From: Haloarcula sp. DT43
GTDB lineage: Archaea > Halobacteriota > Halobacteria > Halobacteriales > Haloarculaceae
Assembly (NCBI RefSeq): GCF_037078405.1
Contig: NZ_JAYMGZ010000004.1
Location: 310,001-374,000, forward strand
Direction of reading: 5' to 3'
Length of the DNA: 64,000 nt
Part shown: one piece after another, positions 42,676 to 52,312 of the stretch
Numbering within the stretch: position 1 is the stretch's first letter
Layout: every line of letters starts with the position of its first letter
Notes under the pieces: model-generated
Seen by the model: only the letters and a program-made list of their open reading frames with translations
Databases searched by the model: none
What the model was told of the DNA's origin: nothing
Translations under genes and position numbers: made by a program

Positions 42676-43062
42676 ATGGTCCTCGGATTCGACTACTCAC
42701 TGGTCAATCTCCTGTCGCTAGTCGTCGGGCTGGCCTTCCTCGCCAACGGCTACGTCATCGTCAGGAGCGAACGGGAATCGCTGGAGCTGTTCGTGATGTC
42801 GCTACTGCTGGGCGCGGGGCTCATCGTCGTCGCCGTCGTCCCCAACGTCTTCGAGGTCGTGGCGCGGCTGCTGGGCCTAGAGTGGAAGGCGCGTGCCATC
42901 CTCGTCGTCTCGAACCTGACGCTGTTCGTCGCGGTGACGTACCTGCTCAACCGCATCGGCCACATGTACGACCGGCTGTCGCGGCTGAACGAGGAGCTGA
43001 GCCTCCTCCGGAGCGAGCTGGAGGAACACCAGCTACGGACCGAGGACGAGCAGGATGACTGA
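42676..43062 (+). CDS. DUF2304 membrane protein
   Basis: The 128-aa protein has three predicted membrane helices (about 9-24, 37-60 and 73-90), then a charged coiled-coil tail from about residue 95. DUF2304 proteins nearly always accompany GT2 genes and are inferred to help attach or regulate the transferase at the membrane. It overlaps the next gene by 8 nt. Confidence 0.86.
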   Translation: MVLGFDYSLVNLLSLVVGLAFLANGYVIVRSERESLELFVMSLLLGAGLIVVAVVPNVFEVVARLLGLEWKARAILVVSNLTLFVAVTYLLNRIGHMYDRLSRLNEELSLLRSELEEHQLRTEDEQDD

Positions 43063-43912
43063 CCGGGCGGTGCTGTCGATAGATTTCGAGCTGTTCACCC
43101 AGACACCGGCCTACCGGAGCGCGTCGGGGACGACCGGCCGCGACGGCGTCGGCCTCGACGGCGGCCGGTTCTTCAGGGCGGCGCTCGCGGACCACGGCGC
43201 GACTGCGACCGCGTTCGTGGTGTCGTCGGTCGCCGAGTCCCACCCCGAGGCCGTGCGGGCGCTCGCCGACGCAGGGCTGGAGGTCGCCTCTCACACGCAC
43301 ACCCACCAGTTGCTCTCGGCCCTCGACAGCGACGGGCGACGGGCGGAACTGACCCAGTCGAAGGACGTGCTGGAGCGGGTCACCGGCGAGCGCGTCGCCG
43401 GGTTCCGCGCACCCGCCTTCGACATCACCGAGGACCACTTCGACCTGCTGGCCGAGGCCGGCTACGCGTACGATTCGAGCGTCGTCTCCAGCCGGTCGAT
43501 ACCGGGGTGGTACGGCGGCGAGTACGACGTCCACGAACCGGTGCCGGCGTCGGCGGTGCGCCCGGACGCGCCGGACACTATCACCGAGTTCCCGGCCAGT
43601 GTCATGCCCGGCCTGCAGTTGCCCCTGACCGGGACCTGGCTCCGGTTTTTCGGCCCGCGGTACACGGTACTGGGCATGAAGATGCTGGCCCGCCGGGGCC
43701 TGACGCCGATGCTGTACGTCCACCCGTGGGAACTGGTCGACCTGCCGGCCGTCGAGGGGGTGCCGACGCGGGTGTACGTCAGGACCGGCGACTGGATGCG
43801 GCGGGCCGTCGAGTACATCCTGGAGCGGGACTTCGAGTTCACGACGGCGCGGACGGTCCTGGAGGGTGGAGACACGACCGCGGCGCGGCTACGCGGGGGC
43901 GAGACGCCGTGA
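43055..43912 (+). CDS. Polysaccharide deacetylase-family protein
   Basis: The 285-aa NodB-fold protein begins with LSIDFELFTQ, a variant of the usual TFDDG motif also seen in PuuE/DUF3473-type deacetylases. It then has SHTHTHQLLS (H-x3-H metal site) and GFRAPAFDIT. It lacks a signal peptide, so a cytoplasmic N- or O-deacetylation of a nucleotide- or lipid-linked sugar is inferred. It overlaps both neighbours. Confidence 0.87.
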   Translation: MTDRAVLSIDFELFTQTPAYRSASGTTGRDGVGLDGGRFFRAALADHGATATAFVVSSVAESHPEAVRALADAGLEVASHTHTHQLLSALDSDGRRAELTQSKDVLERVTGERVAGFRAPAFDITEDHFDLLAEAGYAYDSSVVSSRSIPGWYGGEYDVHEPVPASAVRPDAPDTITEFPASVMPGLQLPLTGTWLRFFGPRYTVLGMKMLARRGLTPMLYVHPWELVDLPAVEGVPTRVYVRTGDWMRRAVEYILERDFEFTTARTVLEGGDTTAARLRGGETP

Positions 43913-44931
43913 CGAGCCGGGCGCGCGACGTAGGCATCACGGTCGCCCAGTACGGCCTGGCCGTCGCGGCGCTCGCGTGGCTGCTCACGCAGTTCGACAT
44001 CGGGAGCGCGGTCGACCTGCTCGCCGGCGTCGAGTCCGGGACGGCGCTCGCAGTCGTCGCCGTCAGCGCCCTCGGCATCTGTGGCCGGGCGTACTCCTGG
44101 TACGCGGTCGTCAGGCCGCTCGCACCGGTCCGGTTCCGGACCGCCGCCGGGACGACGCTCATCGTGAACTTCGTCAACCAACTGCTCCCGTCGCGGCTCT
44201 CCGGGCGGCTGGCCGCGCCGTTCGTCCTCCGGAGCCAGACCGGGATGGCCTACAGCGACGCCGCCGCCGCGTCGGCGCTGCACACCGGCATCTTCGCGCT
44301 GTACTACGGCGTCGCGGCGACCGCTGGGCTCGTCCTGGCGGTGCCGTTGCTGCGGGTCGAACTCCTCCTGTTGCTGGCGCTGGCCACGAGCCTGTACTTC
44401 GCGGCCGGCCTCACGATACTGCTCGGGGGCCTCAACCTCTCGTATCTGGACCGGTTCATCGGCTGGCTGTCCGGGGCCGCGGCCCGGGTCCCGCGCGTCG
44501 GCGAGAAGCTGGCGGCCCGTCTCGACGGCCTGCTCGCGTTCACCGACAGCTCGACGGCGACGTTCCGGAGACTGGCGGGCGAGCCGGGAGTGTGGCTCCG
44601 CTACGCGGTCGGCTGGACCGTCGACCTCGTCCTCGCGCCCGGCGTCCGCGTCGGCCTGCTACTGGGGAGTTTCGGCGTGGCGTTCGAACCGCTGGTCGCG
44701 GTGCCACTGTACCTCCTGGTCGCCTACGCCGTGACGCTCCTGCCGCTGACGCCCGGCGGCATCGGCGTCACCGAGGCGACGGCGACGGCGGTGTTCGTCG
44801 CGCTGGGCGTCCCGGCGGAGGTCGTCGTCCCCGTCGTCTTCGTCGACCGGTTCCTGAGCATCTACCTGCCGTCGCTCGCGGGCTGGTATCCGTCCGTTCG
44901 ACTCGACGTGGCGTCACTGACGACGGAATAG
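43909..44931 (+). CDS. AglD/UPF0104-like flippase-family membrane protein
   Basis: The 340-aa protein has about eight predicted helices. It belongs to the lysylphosphatidylglycerol-synthase transmembrane superfamily (UPF0104), which includes the C-terminal half of AglD. Landmarks are NQLLPSRLSGRLAAPF and LTPGGIGVTEA, the latter a hallmark of the family. It starts at a GTG that overlaps the deacetylase stop (GTGA). A role in lipid-linked sugar transport or transfer is inferred from the operon. Confidence 0.87.
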   Translation: MTSRARDVGITVAQYGLAVAALAWLLTQFDIGSAVDLLAGVESGTALAVVAVSALGICGRAYSWYAVVRPLAPVRFRTAAGTTLIVNFVNQLLPSRLSGRLAAPFVLRSQTGMAYSDAAAASALHTGIFALYYGVAATAGLVLAVPLLRVELLLLLALATSLYFAAGLTILLGGLNLSYLDRFIGWLSGAAARVPRVGEKLAARLDGLLAFTDSSTATFRRLAGEPGVWLRYAVGWTVDLVLAPGVRVGLLLGSFGVAFEPLVAVPLYLLVAYAVTLLPLTPGGIGVTEATATAVFVALGVPAEVVVPVVFVDRFLSIYLPSLAGWYPSVRLDVASLTTE

Positions 44932-44941
44932 CCCCGGAGAA

Positions 44942-46729
44942 TCAGAACGGCGGGTGACGGCTCGTGTCGCACTCGCCGTCCCGCTCCAGAATGAGAGTGT
45001 ACTGGTTGGCCGCGAGCTCTTGCTCGTCGGCGAACTGGTCGGTGTGCGGGACGACGCCGAGCCGGAGCAGGTCGGTAAAGGAGCCGGGCGTCGGCCGCTG
45101 GGGCACGAAGTTCGGGGGCCGCTCGCCGAACTCGGCGACGATGCGATAGTTGTACTCCTCGTTCAGGAGGTTCCGGAGGTAGACGGCCTGCGCGTCACCG
45201 TTTCGGTAGTACGTGTCCTCCTTGAGATACAGCAGGTCACGGTACCCGACCTGGATGTATCGCGGGCAGGCCATTGCCGCCTCGGCCTCGGAGTCCTGGC
45301 CGGCGACGTGTCTGGCGGTCAGCGAGTGCGGGATGGCGGTGTCCTGGATGTGGACGCGGTACGTCTCGACCACGTCGCCCTCCTCGCTGTTGTCCTCCAG
45401 CCAAGCCACCGCCTCGTCTCGGGGCATCGACGCGAACTGCGCCGTCCCGACGCCGGCGTAGACTGCCGTCGTCACCAGCAGGACGGCCATCACCGGCTTG
45501 GCCAGCGATGCCGAGCGCTCGCGGAATTGCACCAGCCGCCCGGCGACGAGCAGCGCGACCAGCGGGAACGTCGGCAGGAGGTGATGGACGCGGAAGTCGT
45601 GCCACTGTGAAAACAGCAGGACGTAGGCCGTCAGTCCCGTCAGGACGAGGACCGTGCCGTGGAACGCCGACGTCCGGTCCCGGAGCGTGGCGACGGTCGC
45701 CACGACGCTGGCCGCGGCCGCGGCGAACAGCGGCAGTCCCAGCGCGCTGAAGTAGCCACGCAGGAACCACCACCACATCGGGGCGTCTGGGCCCGTCGGG
45801 TGGCTCATCCGCGAGGTCGAGCCGCCGAACACCCGCTCGACGAACGGCTCGGCCCCCGCGACGAGCGCCGTCGGGAAGCCTAGGACAATCGTAGCGAACC
45901 CGAGCAGTGCGCCGCTCAGCAGGAGCTTCGGCCGGTACAGCGTCTCCGTCAGCGGCGCGTCGGCGGCGTGGGCCCGGAGCAGGAAGGCGACGCCGATGAG
46001 CAGGACGACCGGCGCGGCCGTCAGTTTGAGCGCGATGGCGACGCCGCCGGCGACGCTCGCCGCCAGGAACAGCGTCCCGTCGTCGGTCCGAACGTAGCTG
46101 ACCAGCAGGTACAGCGCCAGGAGGACGAACACCAGCGCCGGCATGTCCTCGCCGGCCTCCTTCGAGATGGTGAGGAAGCCGAAGGTCAGCGACAGCACGA
46201 CGGCCGAGAGCCGGCCGGCGTCGCGCCCCTCGATAGCGACGCCGAGGCGGTACGTGAGATACACGGCACAGAGCGCGGCGACGACGTTGGTCAGCCGGAT
46301 GGAGACGAGGCTCCAGGTCCATATCCACTCGGGCGTGGCGGCCCAGACCTCGTAGTGGCCGAACTCCCAGCCGGGGAAGGCGATGGCCGTGAACGCGCCC
46401 AGGTCGCCGGTCAGCGCCGCGACGAGGACGACGGGGAGGATGGCGAGCACGTAGAGGTACAGCGTCGCGCCGAAGGGGGCCCGCCCCCACTCGACGCCGG
46501 CCTTGAGCCCCTCGAAGGTCGGGTCTTCCAGGACCGACCCGTAGACGACCATGGCGTCGAGCAAGCGACTGTACTCGTCGCGGGTCGAGAAATTCGGGAT
46601 GCGGTGCCAGAACCAGAACCCAACCATAACGGCCGCCAGCAGGAGGATATACCGGAGGTAGGGGTCGTCCCGGAGGTCCGACCGCACCTGTTCGACGGCA
46701 CGTCGGGGCAGTGACCGCCAGCCACTCAT
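44942..46729 (-). CDS. GT-C membrane glycosyltransferase (GT39/ArnT-like)
   Basis: The 595-aa protein has about 12 predicted helices. STRDEYSRLLDA sits in the first extracytoplasmic loop (about 48-59) with adjacent D-E, the GT-C catalytic position. A C-terminal soluble domain begins near residue 430. It is convergent with the flippase gene. It is a second GT-C protein besides that in the iron operon, only distantly similar, and probably glycosylates a surface protein or lipid. Confidence 0.84.
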   Translation of the reverse strand: MSGWRSLPRRAVEQVRSDLRDDPYLRYILLLAAVMVGFWFWHRIPNFSTRDEYSRLLDAMVVYGSVLEDPTFEGLKAGVEWGRAPFGATLYLYVLAILPVVLVAALTGDLGAFTAIAFPGWEFGHYEVWAATPEWIWTWSLVSIRLTNVVAALCAVYLTYRLGVAIEGRDAGRLSAVVLSLTFGFLTISKEAGEDMPALVFVLLALYLLVSYVRTDDGTLFLAASVAGGVAIALKLTAAPVVLLIGVAFLLRAHAADAPLTETLYRPKLLLSGALLGFATIVLGFPTALVAGAEPFVERVFGGSTSRMSHPTGPDAPMWWWFLRGYFSALGLPLFAAAAASVVATVATLRDRTSAFHGTVLVLTGLTAYVLLFSQWHDFRVHHLLPTFPLVALLVAGRLVQFRERSASLAKPVMAVLLVTTAVYAGVGTAQFASMPRDEAVAWLEDNSEEGDVVETYRVHIQDTAIPHSLTARHVAGQDSEAEAAMACPRYIQVGYRDLLYLKEDTYYRNGDAQAVYLRNLLNEEYNYRIVAEFGERPPNFVPQRPTPGSFTDLLRLGVVPHTDQFADEQELAANQYTLILERDGECDTSRHPPF

Positions 46730-46771
46730 CGTGTCACCGCTCCGGGGTGTGCGTTGAAAAGGCTGCCCTTC

Positions 46772-47458
46772 TCAGAAGTAGTCGGCATCGAACTCCCGGC
46801 GGAGGACGTAGTGGTTCGCGTACCCCCGGACGTACTTCCCGAACAGCGAGAGATACCCCTCGTCGGCCTCTCGGCGAGCGGACGTGGTGACACAGGAGTC
46901 GGCGTCGTAGACGATTCGCCCGCGGTCTTTCATCCGCAGGGACAGTTCCGTGTCCTCCATGAACGGGATGTCCTCGTCGAAGCCGCCGGCGGCCTCGAAG
47001 GCGTCGGCCCGGAAACTGCAGTTGAAGCCCGGTTGCTGGACGAAGCCCAGCGGCCAGGACACCCGATACCAGTAGTCCGACAGCAGTTTGAACAGCACGC
47101 GGTGTTTCAGGCTGTCTTCGAGCGGCCGCGCGGGGCCGCCGACCCCCACCACCGCGTCGTCGGTGTAGTGTCTCAGGTGCAGGCGGACCCAGTCGTCGGG
47201 GACGACGGTGTCGGCGTCGGTAAACAGCAACACCGGCGCCGTCGCGGCCGCGGCCCCGCGGTTCCTGGCAGTCCCGGCCCCGCCCTCGTCACACCGAACG
47301 ACGGTGTCGACGAAGGGCGTGTCGCGGGCCACCTGCTCCGTCCCGTCGTCGCCGCCGACCACGACGACCAGTTCCACGGGCTGTGACTCGAAGGGAGCCA
47401 GACAGCGGGCCAGCGACTCCGCCTCGTTGTAGGCCGGGACGATGACTGCGGCATCCAT
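46772..47458 (-). CDS. GT2 glycosyltransferase (RfbN-like)
   Basis: The 228-aa GT-A enzyme has VIVPAYNEAESL, RNRGAAAATAPVLLFTDADT (DxD at about residues 82-84), FNCSFRADAFEAAGGFDE and EDTELSLRMK, the pattern of rhamnosyl-type GT2 enzymes. The ATG at 47458 (MDAAVIVPAY) is preferred over an in-frame start at 47488. It is read before the GT-C gene, 42 nt upstream of it, forming a two-gene glycan unit. Confidence 0.88.
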   Translation of the reverse strand: MDAAVIVPAYNEAESLARCLAPFESQPVELVVVVGGDDGTEQVARDTPFVDTVVRCDEGGAGTARNRGAAAATAPVLLFTDADTVVPDDWVRLHLRHYTDDAVVGVGGPARPLEDSLKHRVLFKLLSDYWYRVSWPLGFVQQPGFNCSFRADAFEAAGGFDEDIPFMEDTELSLRMKDRGRIVYDADSCVTTSARREADEGYLSLFGKYVRGYANHYVLRREFDADYF

Positions 47459-47579
47459 CTGGCACGCCGCTACACCGCACAGACACAAATACCATCCGAT
47501 GGGCCCGGGCGCGGTTCGCGGTTGGACTCGGCGTCCGGCCCGCCATGCGTGCAGTCGCTACAGAAACGGCCGACTGCAG

Positions 47580-49193
47580 TCAGTTCCCCTCTGCCTGCCC
47601 GCTCCCGTCCGTCACGGCCGTCGGGTCCGGGGACCCCACCGCCGCCGAGAGGTCGGCCCCGTTCGACGCGGCAAATTCGAAGGCGTCGAGCAGTTCCGAG
47701 AGGTCCTCGGCCTGGTCCGAGAGGTGGACCACGTCGTCGGTCACGCCCTCGATGGCCGCAGTCTGCTCCTCGGCCGCCGCGGCCGCGGTCTGTGCGCCAG
47801 AACTCGTCCGCTCGGTCATCGTGTCGAACTCCTCGACCATCGCCACCACTTCCTCCGCCGAGGCGGCCTGTTCGTCGGTCGCGTCGTCGACCGACTGGAT
47901 GCCGCTGTTTACCTCCTCGACGTGGTCGAGGATATCTTCGAGGACACCGATGGTCTCGTCGACCGTCTCCAGGCCGTTGTCGACGCGCTCGTCCATCTCG
48001 TGGATGCCGTCGACGGCCTCGTCGGTCGACCCCTGAATCGTCTCGATGCGGTCGGCGATGCGCTGGGTCGCCTCGCCGGTCTCCTGTGCGAGGCCCTTGA
48101 TTTCGTCGGCGACGACGGCGAAGCCTTCGCCGGCCTCGCCGGCGCGGGCGGCCTCGATTGAGGCGTTCAGCGCCAGCATGTTCGTCTGCTCGGCGATGTC
48201 CTCGATGACGCGGACGATTTCGCCGACCTGCTCCATCTCGTCGTCGAGCGACTCCACGTTGTCGATGGTCGACTCGGCCTGGCGCTCGATGGCCTCCATC
48301 TCGGATTTGGCCTCGGTCACGCGCTCGCTCCCGACGGACCCGAGTTCGGACGCCTGCGCGGACATCTCCGCCACCTCGTCGGTCGAGGAGGCTATCTCCT
48401 CGACGGTCGCCGACAGGTCGGTCATCTCGTCGGTGACCTGCCTGACGTTCTCGTGTTGCTGGTCGGTGTTCGAGGCGATTTCCTCGACGTTGTCGCTGAC
48501 CTCCCGGCTCGCGTTCCGGACCTCCTCGGCGCTGGCGCTGAGTTCGTCCGTCGAGTCGTCGACCTGCCCGGCGAACTGAGTGACCGTGGTGAGCGTCTCC
48601 GAGAGCGTCTCCATCATGTCGTTGAACGCCGCCGCGATTTCGGTCATCGCCTCGGTCCGGCTCTCGGGGTCCATCCGCTGGGTGAAGTCCCCGTCCGCGG
48701 CCGCGTGCATCGTCGTGCTGAACGACTGGGCCTTCTCCCGGAGGTGCTCGTTCAGGTCTTCGGACGCCCGCTTCGCCTGCTCGGCGTCCTGCCGGGCCGC
48801 CTCCGCCTGCTGTTTGGCCTCCTCGGCCTCCTTCCGTTGTTTCTCGGCGACCTCGCGCTGTTCGACCGCCTCCGCGCGCTGGTTCGCCGCCTCCTGTGTG
48901 GCCGTCTTGAGGTCATCGATGGTGGCGATGGTCCCGGTTGAGGAGATGGCGACGACGCCGACGAGGACGGCCAGCAGCGAGGTGCCCAGCGCGTCCATTA
49001 TCGCGCCGGCGACGCCGACCCACTCCAGGAAGACGACGCCGGTCCAGAGGAGTCCGAGCGCCGCGGCGAACGAGAAACTCGCCCAGAACCCCGAGTCGAG
49101 GTCGGTCTCGCGGTAGGTCTTGACGCCCAGCGCCACCGTCGCGGCGTAGGCGGCGACCGCGACGGAGTCCGCGAGGATGATAGGCGCGCTCAT
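47580..49193 (-). CDS. Methyl-accepting chemotaxis transducer (Htr-type)
   Basis: The 537-aa protein has two or three membrane helices in residues 1-90 with only tiny external loops, then a HAMP-like/coiled-coil region (about 95-170). The MCP signalling hairpin contains [20 protein letters not shown] and [13 protein letters not shown], the CheA/CheW-binding tip. Glutamate/glutamine-rich repeats should be methylation sites. It lacks a periplasmic ligand domain, so it must receive its signal from the membrane or from a partner. The start overlaps the stop of the small membrane protein gene by 4 nt. Confidence 0.91.
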   Translation of the reverse strand: MSAPIILADSVAVAAYAATVALGVKTYRETDLDSGFWASFSFAAALGLLWTGVVFLEWVGVAGAIMDALGTSLLAVLVGVVAISSTGTIATIDDLKTATQEAANQRAEAVEQREVAEKQRKEAEEAKQQAEAARQDAEQAKRASEDLNEHLREKAQSFSTTMHAAADGDFTQRMDPESRTEAMTEIAAAFNDMMETLSETLTTVTQFAGQVDDSTDELSASAEEVRNASREVSDNVEEIASNTDQQHENVRQVTDEMTDLSATVEEIASSTDEVAEMSAQASELGSVGSERVTEAKSEMEAIERQAESTIDNVESLDDEMEQVGEIVRVIEDIAEQTNMLALNASIEAARAGEAGEGFAVVADEIKGLAQETGEATQRIADRIETIQGSTDEAVDGIHEMDERVDNGLETVDETIGVLEDILDHVEEVNSGIQSVDDATDEQAASAEEVVAMVEEFDTMTERTSSGAQTAAAAAEEQTAAIEGVTDDVVHLSDQAEDLSELLDAFEFAASNGADLSAAVGSPDPTAVTDGSGQAEGN

Positions 49194-49540
49194 GGCTCTG
49201 GCCTCCCGCCGTCGGCGGCGACTTCCGGCCCGTCCGTGTCAGCCGCCTCGGAGCTGCCCTCGTCGTCGCCGAGGACCTGCTTCCGGCGCACGTACGCCGC
49301 AAACAGGAACGCGAGGCCCGACCCCATCAGCCCGAGGTAGTGCTCAGCGTAGTTGAGCACCGTGCCGAGAAACAGGTTCTCGACGTTGGTCACGACTGTC
49401 GCAAGGACCAACAGCACGTACCCGACCACGAACAGTCGGGAACTCCGTCGGTATCGCAACAGCACCGGGACGAGCCCGATAAGCGCGATAATCGGTAATA
49501 CAGCCTTGTTTGGGTCTAAGGCGGCCAGGCCGGATTGCAT
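49190..49540 (-). CDS. Small three-helix membrane protein coupled to the chemotaxis transducer
   Basis: The 116-aa protein has three predicted helices (about 15-30, 38-56 and 66-85), then an acidic Ala/Asp/Glu tail. The ATG at 49540 is chosen over a TTG at 49558; an AT-rich element (49559-49573) lies at TATA distance, suggesting a leaderless mRNA. The stop overlaps the transducer start (ATGA), so the two are made together. The arrangement recalls sensor-Htr pairs such as sensory rhodopsin/Htr, but it has no retinal-binding lysine motif that I can see. Confidence 0.76.
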   Translation of the reverse strand: MQSGLAALDPNKAVLPIIALIGLVPVLLRYRRSSRLFVVGYVLLVLATVVTNVENLFLGTVLNYAEHYLGLMGSGLAFLFAAYVRRKQVLGDDEGSSEAADTDGPEVAADGGRPEP

Positions 49541-49643
49541 ACCCGCGAAAGGAGGCAATATATGATGATATACGTTACTGCCCCATTACAACTATTGAAA
49601 ACGGGCTAGCTGTTTCTGGACTGAGGAGAACGCGTTTAATTGA

Positions 49644-50993
49644 TTACAGCCGGCGTGTGAGCGCAATTCCGGCGATAACGGCGACGAGCGCGATAGCCGC
49701 GAGCGTCAGGAACAGCGCGGTCACGTTCGCAAAGGCGAGAATCCCCCCGGCGAGGCCGCCGCCGAGCGCGCCCACGCCGAACACGCCCAGGTAGGTGAAG
49801 CCATACGAGAGCCCGCGGGCTCCGGCGGGCGTGTGCTCCGCGACGGCGGCCTGATACATCGGCTGGACGACGAACAGCGCGACGCCGAGCAGCGCGCCCA
49901 GGACTATCAGCGGCCCGAGACCCGCGCCCGATGCCGGCACGAACAGCACCGCGAGGGCGGCGAGTACCAGGAACGAGCCGGCGATGCCGTACTCGACGGG
50001 TATCCGGTCGCTGAGTTTGCCGCCAGCGTACTGACCGAGGACGCCGATGAGCAACAGGCCGGCGTAGAAGTAGTCCTGTGGCTTGAGCGTCTGGCCCGCT
50101 CCGGCCTCGATTCCCAGCGCGGCGAGGACGCCCGACGGCAACAGCGTCTCGACGGGGACCGGCTCGAACCCGGGCAGGTCCCGGAGCAGTTCCGGGAGGA
50201 AGGTGAGGACGCCGCGATAGTACAGCCCCGAGCACATGACGACGACGAACACGAGCAGGAAGCTCCCGGTCAGCAGGTGCTTGCTCTCGGTGAGGAACTC
50301 CCCGACGGAGTCGATGCCGCTGCTGGCCTTCGAGCCGCCGTCGGTCGCGGCCGTCACCGCCGCCGTCTCGTCGAAACTCGCCCGCGAGGCGTAGACGGCG
50401 GCGAGCAGCGCGGGCACGCCCAGCACGAGCGCGACGGTCTGCCAGTCGGCGACGAGCAGGAGGACCGCGGCCACCAGCGGTCCCAGGCCGATGCCGAGGT
50501 TGCCGGCGACGCCGTGGTAGGCCAGGCCGGTGCCGCGCTGCTCGACGCCCTTGCTGATGAGCGAGAGCCCGGCCGGGTGGTACACGCTGGCCGAGAGGCC
50601 CCAGAGGACCAGCGCCAGCGCGATGACGAGCATGCTCGGAGCCAGCCCCAGCAGGATGTAGGACCCGCCCATGCCGAGCAGACAGCCCGTGATGAGCCGA
50701 CGGGAGCCGATGCGGTCGACGACGATGCCACCCGGGAGCGCGCCGGCCCCGAACAGGCCGTACCCGACGGTCACGATGACGCCGACGGTCGCCGTCGTCA
50801 CGTCGAACTGGGCGATACCGAGGTTGATGACGTCGAACTCGGTGAGCCAGATGACGACGAATATCGGGACCGCCATCTCGTAGGTGTGGACCAGGCCGTG
50901 TGCCAGCATGACCAGCGCGGTTATCGCTCGGTCGTTCGCGTTCACACTGGTGTCCGCGTCGGCCGTCGGCAAGTGCGTGGCGGTTTCGCGCAT
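49644..50993 (-). CDS. MFS transporter
   Basis: The 449-aa protein has 12 predicted helices, with the loop-2/3 motif GAGALPGGIVVDRIGSRRLI (G-x3-D-x2-G-x-R). A long cytoplasmic loop lies in the middle (about residues 210-240). A start at the ATG 50993 (MRETATHL) is favoured over a GTG at 51005. The substrate is not deducible. The promoter region is shared with the divergent RHH gene. Confidence 0.89.
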   Translation of the reverse strand: MRETATHLPTADADTSVNANDRAITALVMLAHGLVHTYEMAVPIFVVIWLTEFDVINLGIAQFDVTTATVGVIVTVGYGLFGAGALPGGIVVDRIGSRRLITGCLLGMGGSYILLGLAPSMLVIALALVLWGLSASVYHPAGLSLISKGVEQRGTGLAYHGVAGNLGIGLGPLVAAVLLLVADWQTVALVLGVPALLAAVYASRASFDETAAVTAATDGGSKASSGIDSVGEFLTESKHLLTGSFLLVFVVVMCSGLYYRGVLTFLPELLRDLPGFEPVPVETLLPSGVLAALGIEAGAGQTLKPQDYFYAGLLLIGVLGQYAGGKLSDRIPVEYGIAGSFLVLAALAVLFVPASGAGLGPLIVLGALLGVALFVVQPMYQAAVAEHTPAGARGLSYGFTYLGVFGVGALGGGLAGGILAFANVTALFLTLAAIALVAVIAGIALTRRL

Positions 50994-51056
50994 CCGGGCG
51001 GCCACCCCCCGAACTCAGGGGTGGGTTTTTATGTCCGAACAGTTTAGGCCGCAAGT

Positions 51057-51284
51057 GTGAGCAAGATAAAGGTGTCACTCCCAGACCAGGTCGACTCGGA
51101 CATCCAGCGACTCGTCGAACAGGGCGAGTTCCTCAACCGCGACCAGGCCGTGGAAGACCTCCTGAAGCGAGGGATTTCGGCCTACAACACCACGACGGAG
51201 GAGACCGAGACGCTCGACGAAGAAATCTTCGACCAGACGGCCTCCGAACAGCAGGACCCCGCGATGCAGGACGACTTCCTCTAG
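51057..51284 (+). CDS. CopG/ribbon-helix-helix protein (DUF7120-like)
   Basis: The 75-aa protein starts at a GTG. It has the RHH fold: beta-strand KIKVSLPDQVD, two helices with VEQGEFLNRDQAVEDLLKRG, then an acidic tail. It resembles the haloarchaeal DUF7120 CopG-like family. The RHH proteins bind DNA as dimers and may control a nearby gene such as the divergent MFS transporter. The stop overlaps the convergent gene's stop by 4 nt. Confidence 0.8.
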   Translation: MSKIKVSLPDQVDSDIQRLVEQGEFLNRDQAVEDLLKRGISAYNTTTEETETLDEEIFDQTASEQQDPAMQDDFL

Positions 51285-51601
51285 TCGCGGTTCCGCGAGA
51301 GTCTGCCGTCGTCGTCGGATGCCCGCTGTCCGGAGCCGTCGCCGTTCTGCCGGCGCTGTCTCGTCCGTGCGCCGGGTTTCGGTCCCCTGTCGAACGACTC
51401 GTAGGGCGTTTCGGCGATGCTCTCCGGGATGATGTACCACGCGAGGGCACCGCCGACGACAGTGCCGCCGAGGAGGATGCCGGCCACCGTTGCTATGTCG
51501 GCACCGCCGTGCAGGGTCACCAGCCCCATCGAGACGCCGACGAGGAGCGCGAAGCCGACCTGCAGGTACCTGAGAAAGCGCCGCCGGTCGGCGTCCGTCA
51601 T
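51281..51601 (-). CDS. Small two-helix membrane protein
   Basis: The 106-aa protein has two predicted helices (about 12-28 and 35-57), a hydrophilic Arg/Asp/Gly-rich tail containing RGPKPGARTRQRRQ, and no signal. The ATG at 51601 (MTDADRRRF) is chosen over an in-frame start at 51616. I do not recognise a characterised family. It lies 55 nt downstream of the 51657 gene and may be cotranscribed. Confidence 0.7.
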   Translation of the reverse strand: MTDADRRRFLRYLQVGFALLVGVSMGLVTLHGGADIATVAGILLGGTVVGGALAWYIIPESIAETPYESFDRGPKPGARTRQRRQNGDGSGQRASDDDGRLSRNRD

Positions 51602-51656
51602 CGAGGGCCCGACCATCAGCGACCCCCGGGACGGGCGGCGCGTGTCCGTTCGGCCA

Positions 51657-52202
51657 TCAGTAGAAGCCCCGCTCTACGTCTTCCTCGATGACGTCCTCGA
51701 ACTCCGCGTCGAGGAGTTCCTCCGCTTCTTCGAACGTCTCGGTGAGGTCGCCCATCCGGTCGGGCCGGTCGTGGTGGTCGAACTCCATCGGGCCGTACGC
51801 CGGGGAGTCCATCGCGTCCATCACGTCCTCCAGCAGTGCCCGTGGCGACGTAGGGGCGTCCGCGTGCGTTTCGAGCACTGTTTCGAGGTTCTTGGCTTTC
51901 TCCTTGGCGTCGTCCTCGTCTTCGGGCCCCTGCTGGACGCCGAAGATGCCCGAGCCGTCGGTCGGGAACAGCGGGTCGATGTCGTCGTCGATTCGGCGGG
52001 CCACCTGCGACCCGACGCCCTGTACCTCGAAAGGGTTCTTCGCGTAGGTCTTGAGCTGGTAGACGCCGGCGTCGGGGTGACCGAAGTAGATGTCCTCGCC
52101 GATTCCGTTCGCGCGGTCGCCCCCGACGGCGCGCCAGTCCCCCGGATTGGCATTGCTCTCCATCACGTCTTCGAGGATGTCCTGCCAGTCGCGAACGCGC
52201 AT
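51657..52202 (-). CDS. Conserved haloarchaeal protein of unknown function
   Basis: The 181-aa soluble acidic protein (MRVRDWQDILEDVMES) contains GDRANGIGEDIYFGHPDAGVY, a VYQLKTYAKNPFEVQGVG block and an acidic C-terminus rich in Glu/Asp. The ATG at 52202 is chosen over an in-frame start at 52241. Conserved in haloarchaea to my recollection, but without known function. It precedes the small membrane protein gene in the same orientation. Confidence 0.7.
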   Translation of the reverse strand: MRVRDWQDILEDVMESNANPGDWRAVGGDRANGIGEDIYFGHPDAGVYQLKTYAKNPFEVQGVGSQVARRIDDDIDPLFPTDGSGIFGVQQGPEDEDDAKEKAKNLETVLETHADAPTSPRALLEDVMDAMDSPAYGPMEFDHHDRPDRMGDLTETFEEAEELLDAEFEDVIEEDVERGFY

Positions 52203-52312
52203 TGTCAGTCTCACGTTCGGCCCGGGCCAGAATGAACCCATCGGTCCGGAGTGTCACGCCGGCACCGCGGGGCGGGCGAACGCCTTTACTCCACGGAACA
52301 GCCAGACGTGGT

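Noticed and set aside
51036-51052. A TTTAGG half-site before the RHH gene.
   Set aside because: There is no CCTAA partner after a 4-nt spacer, so it does not meet the iron-box pattern.
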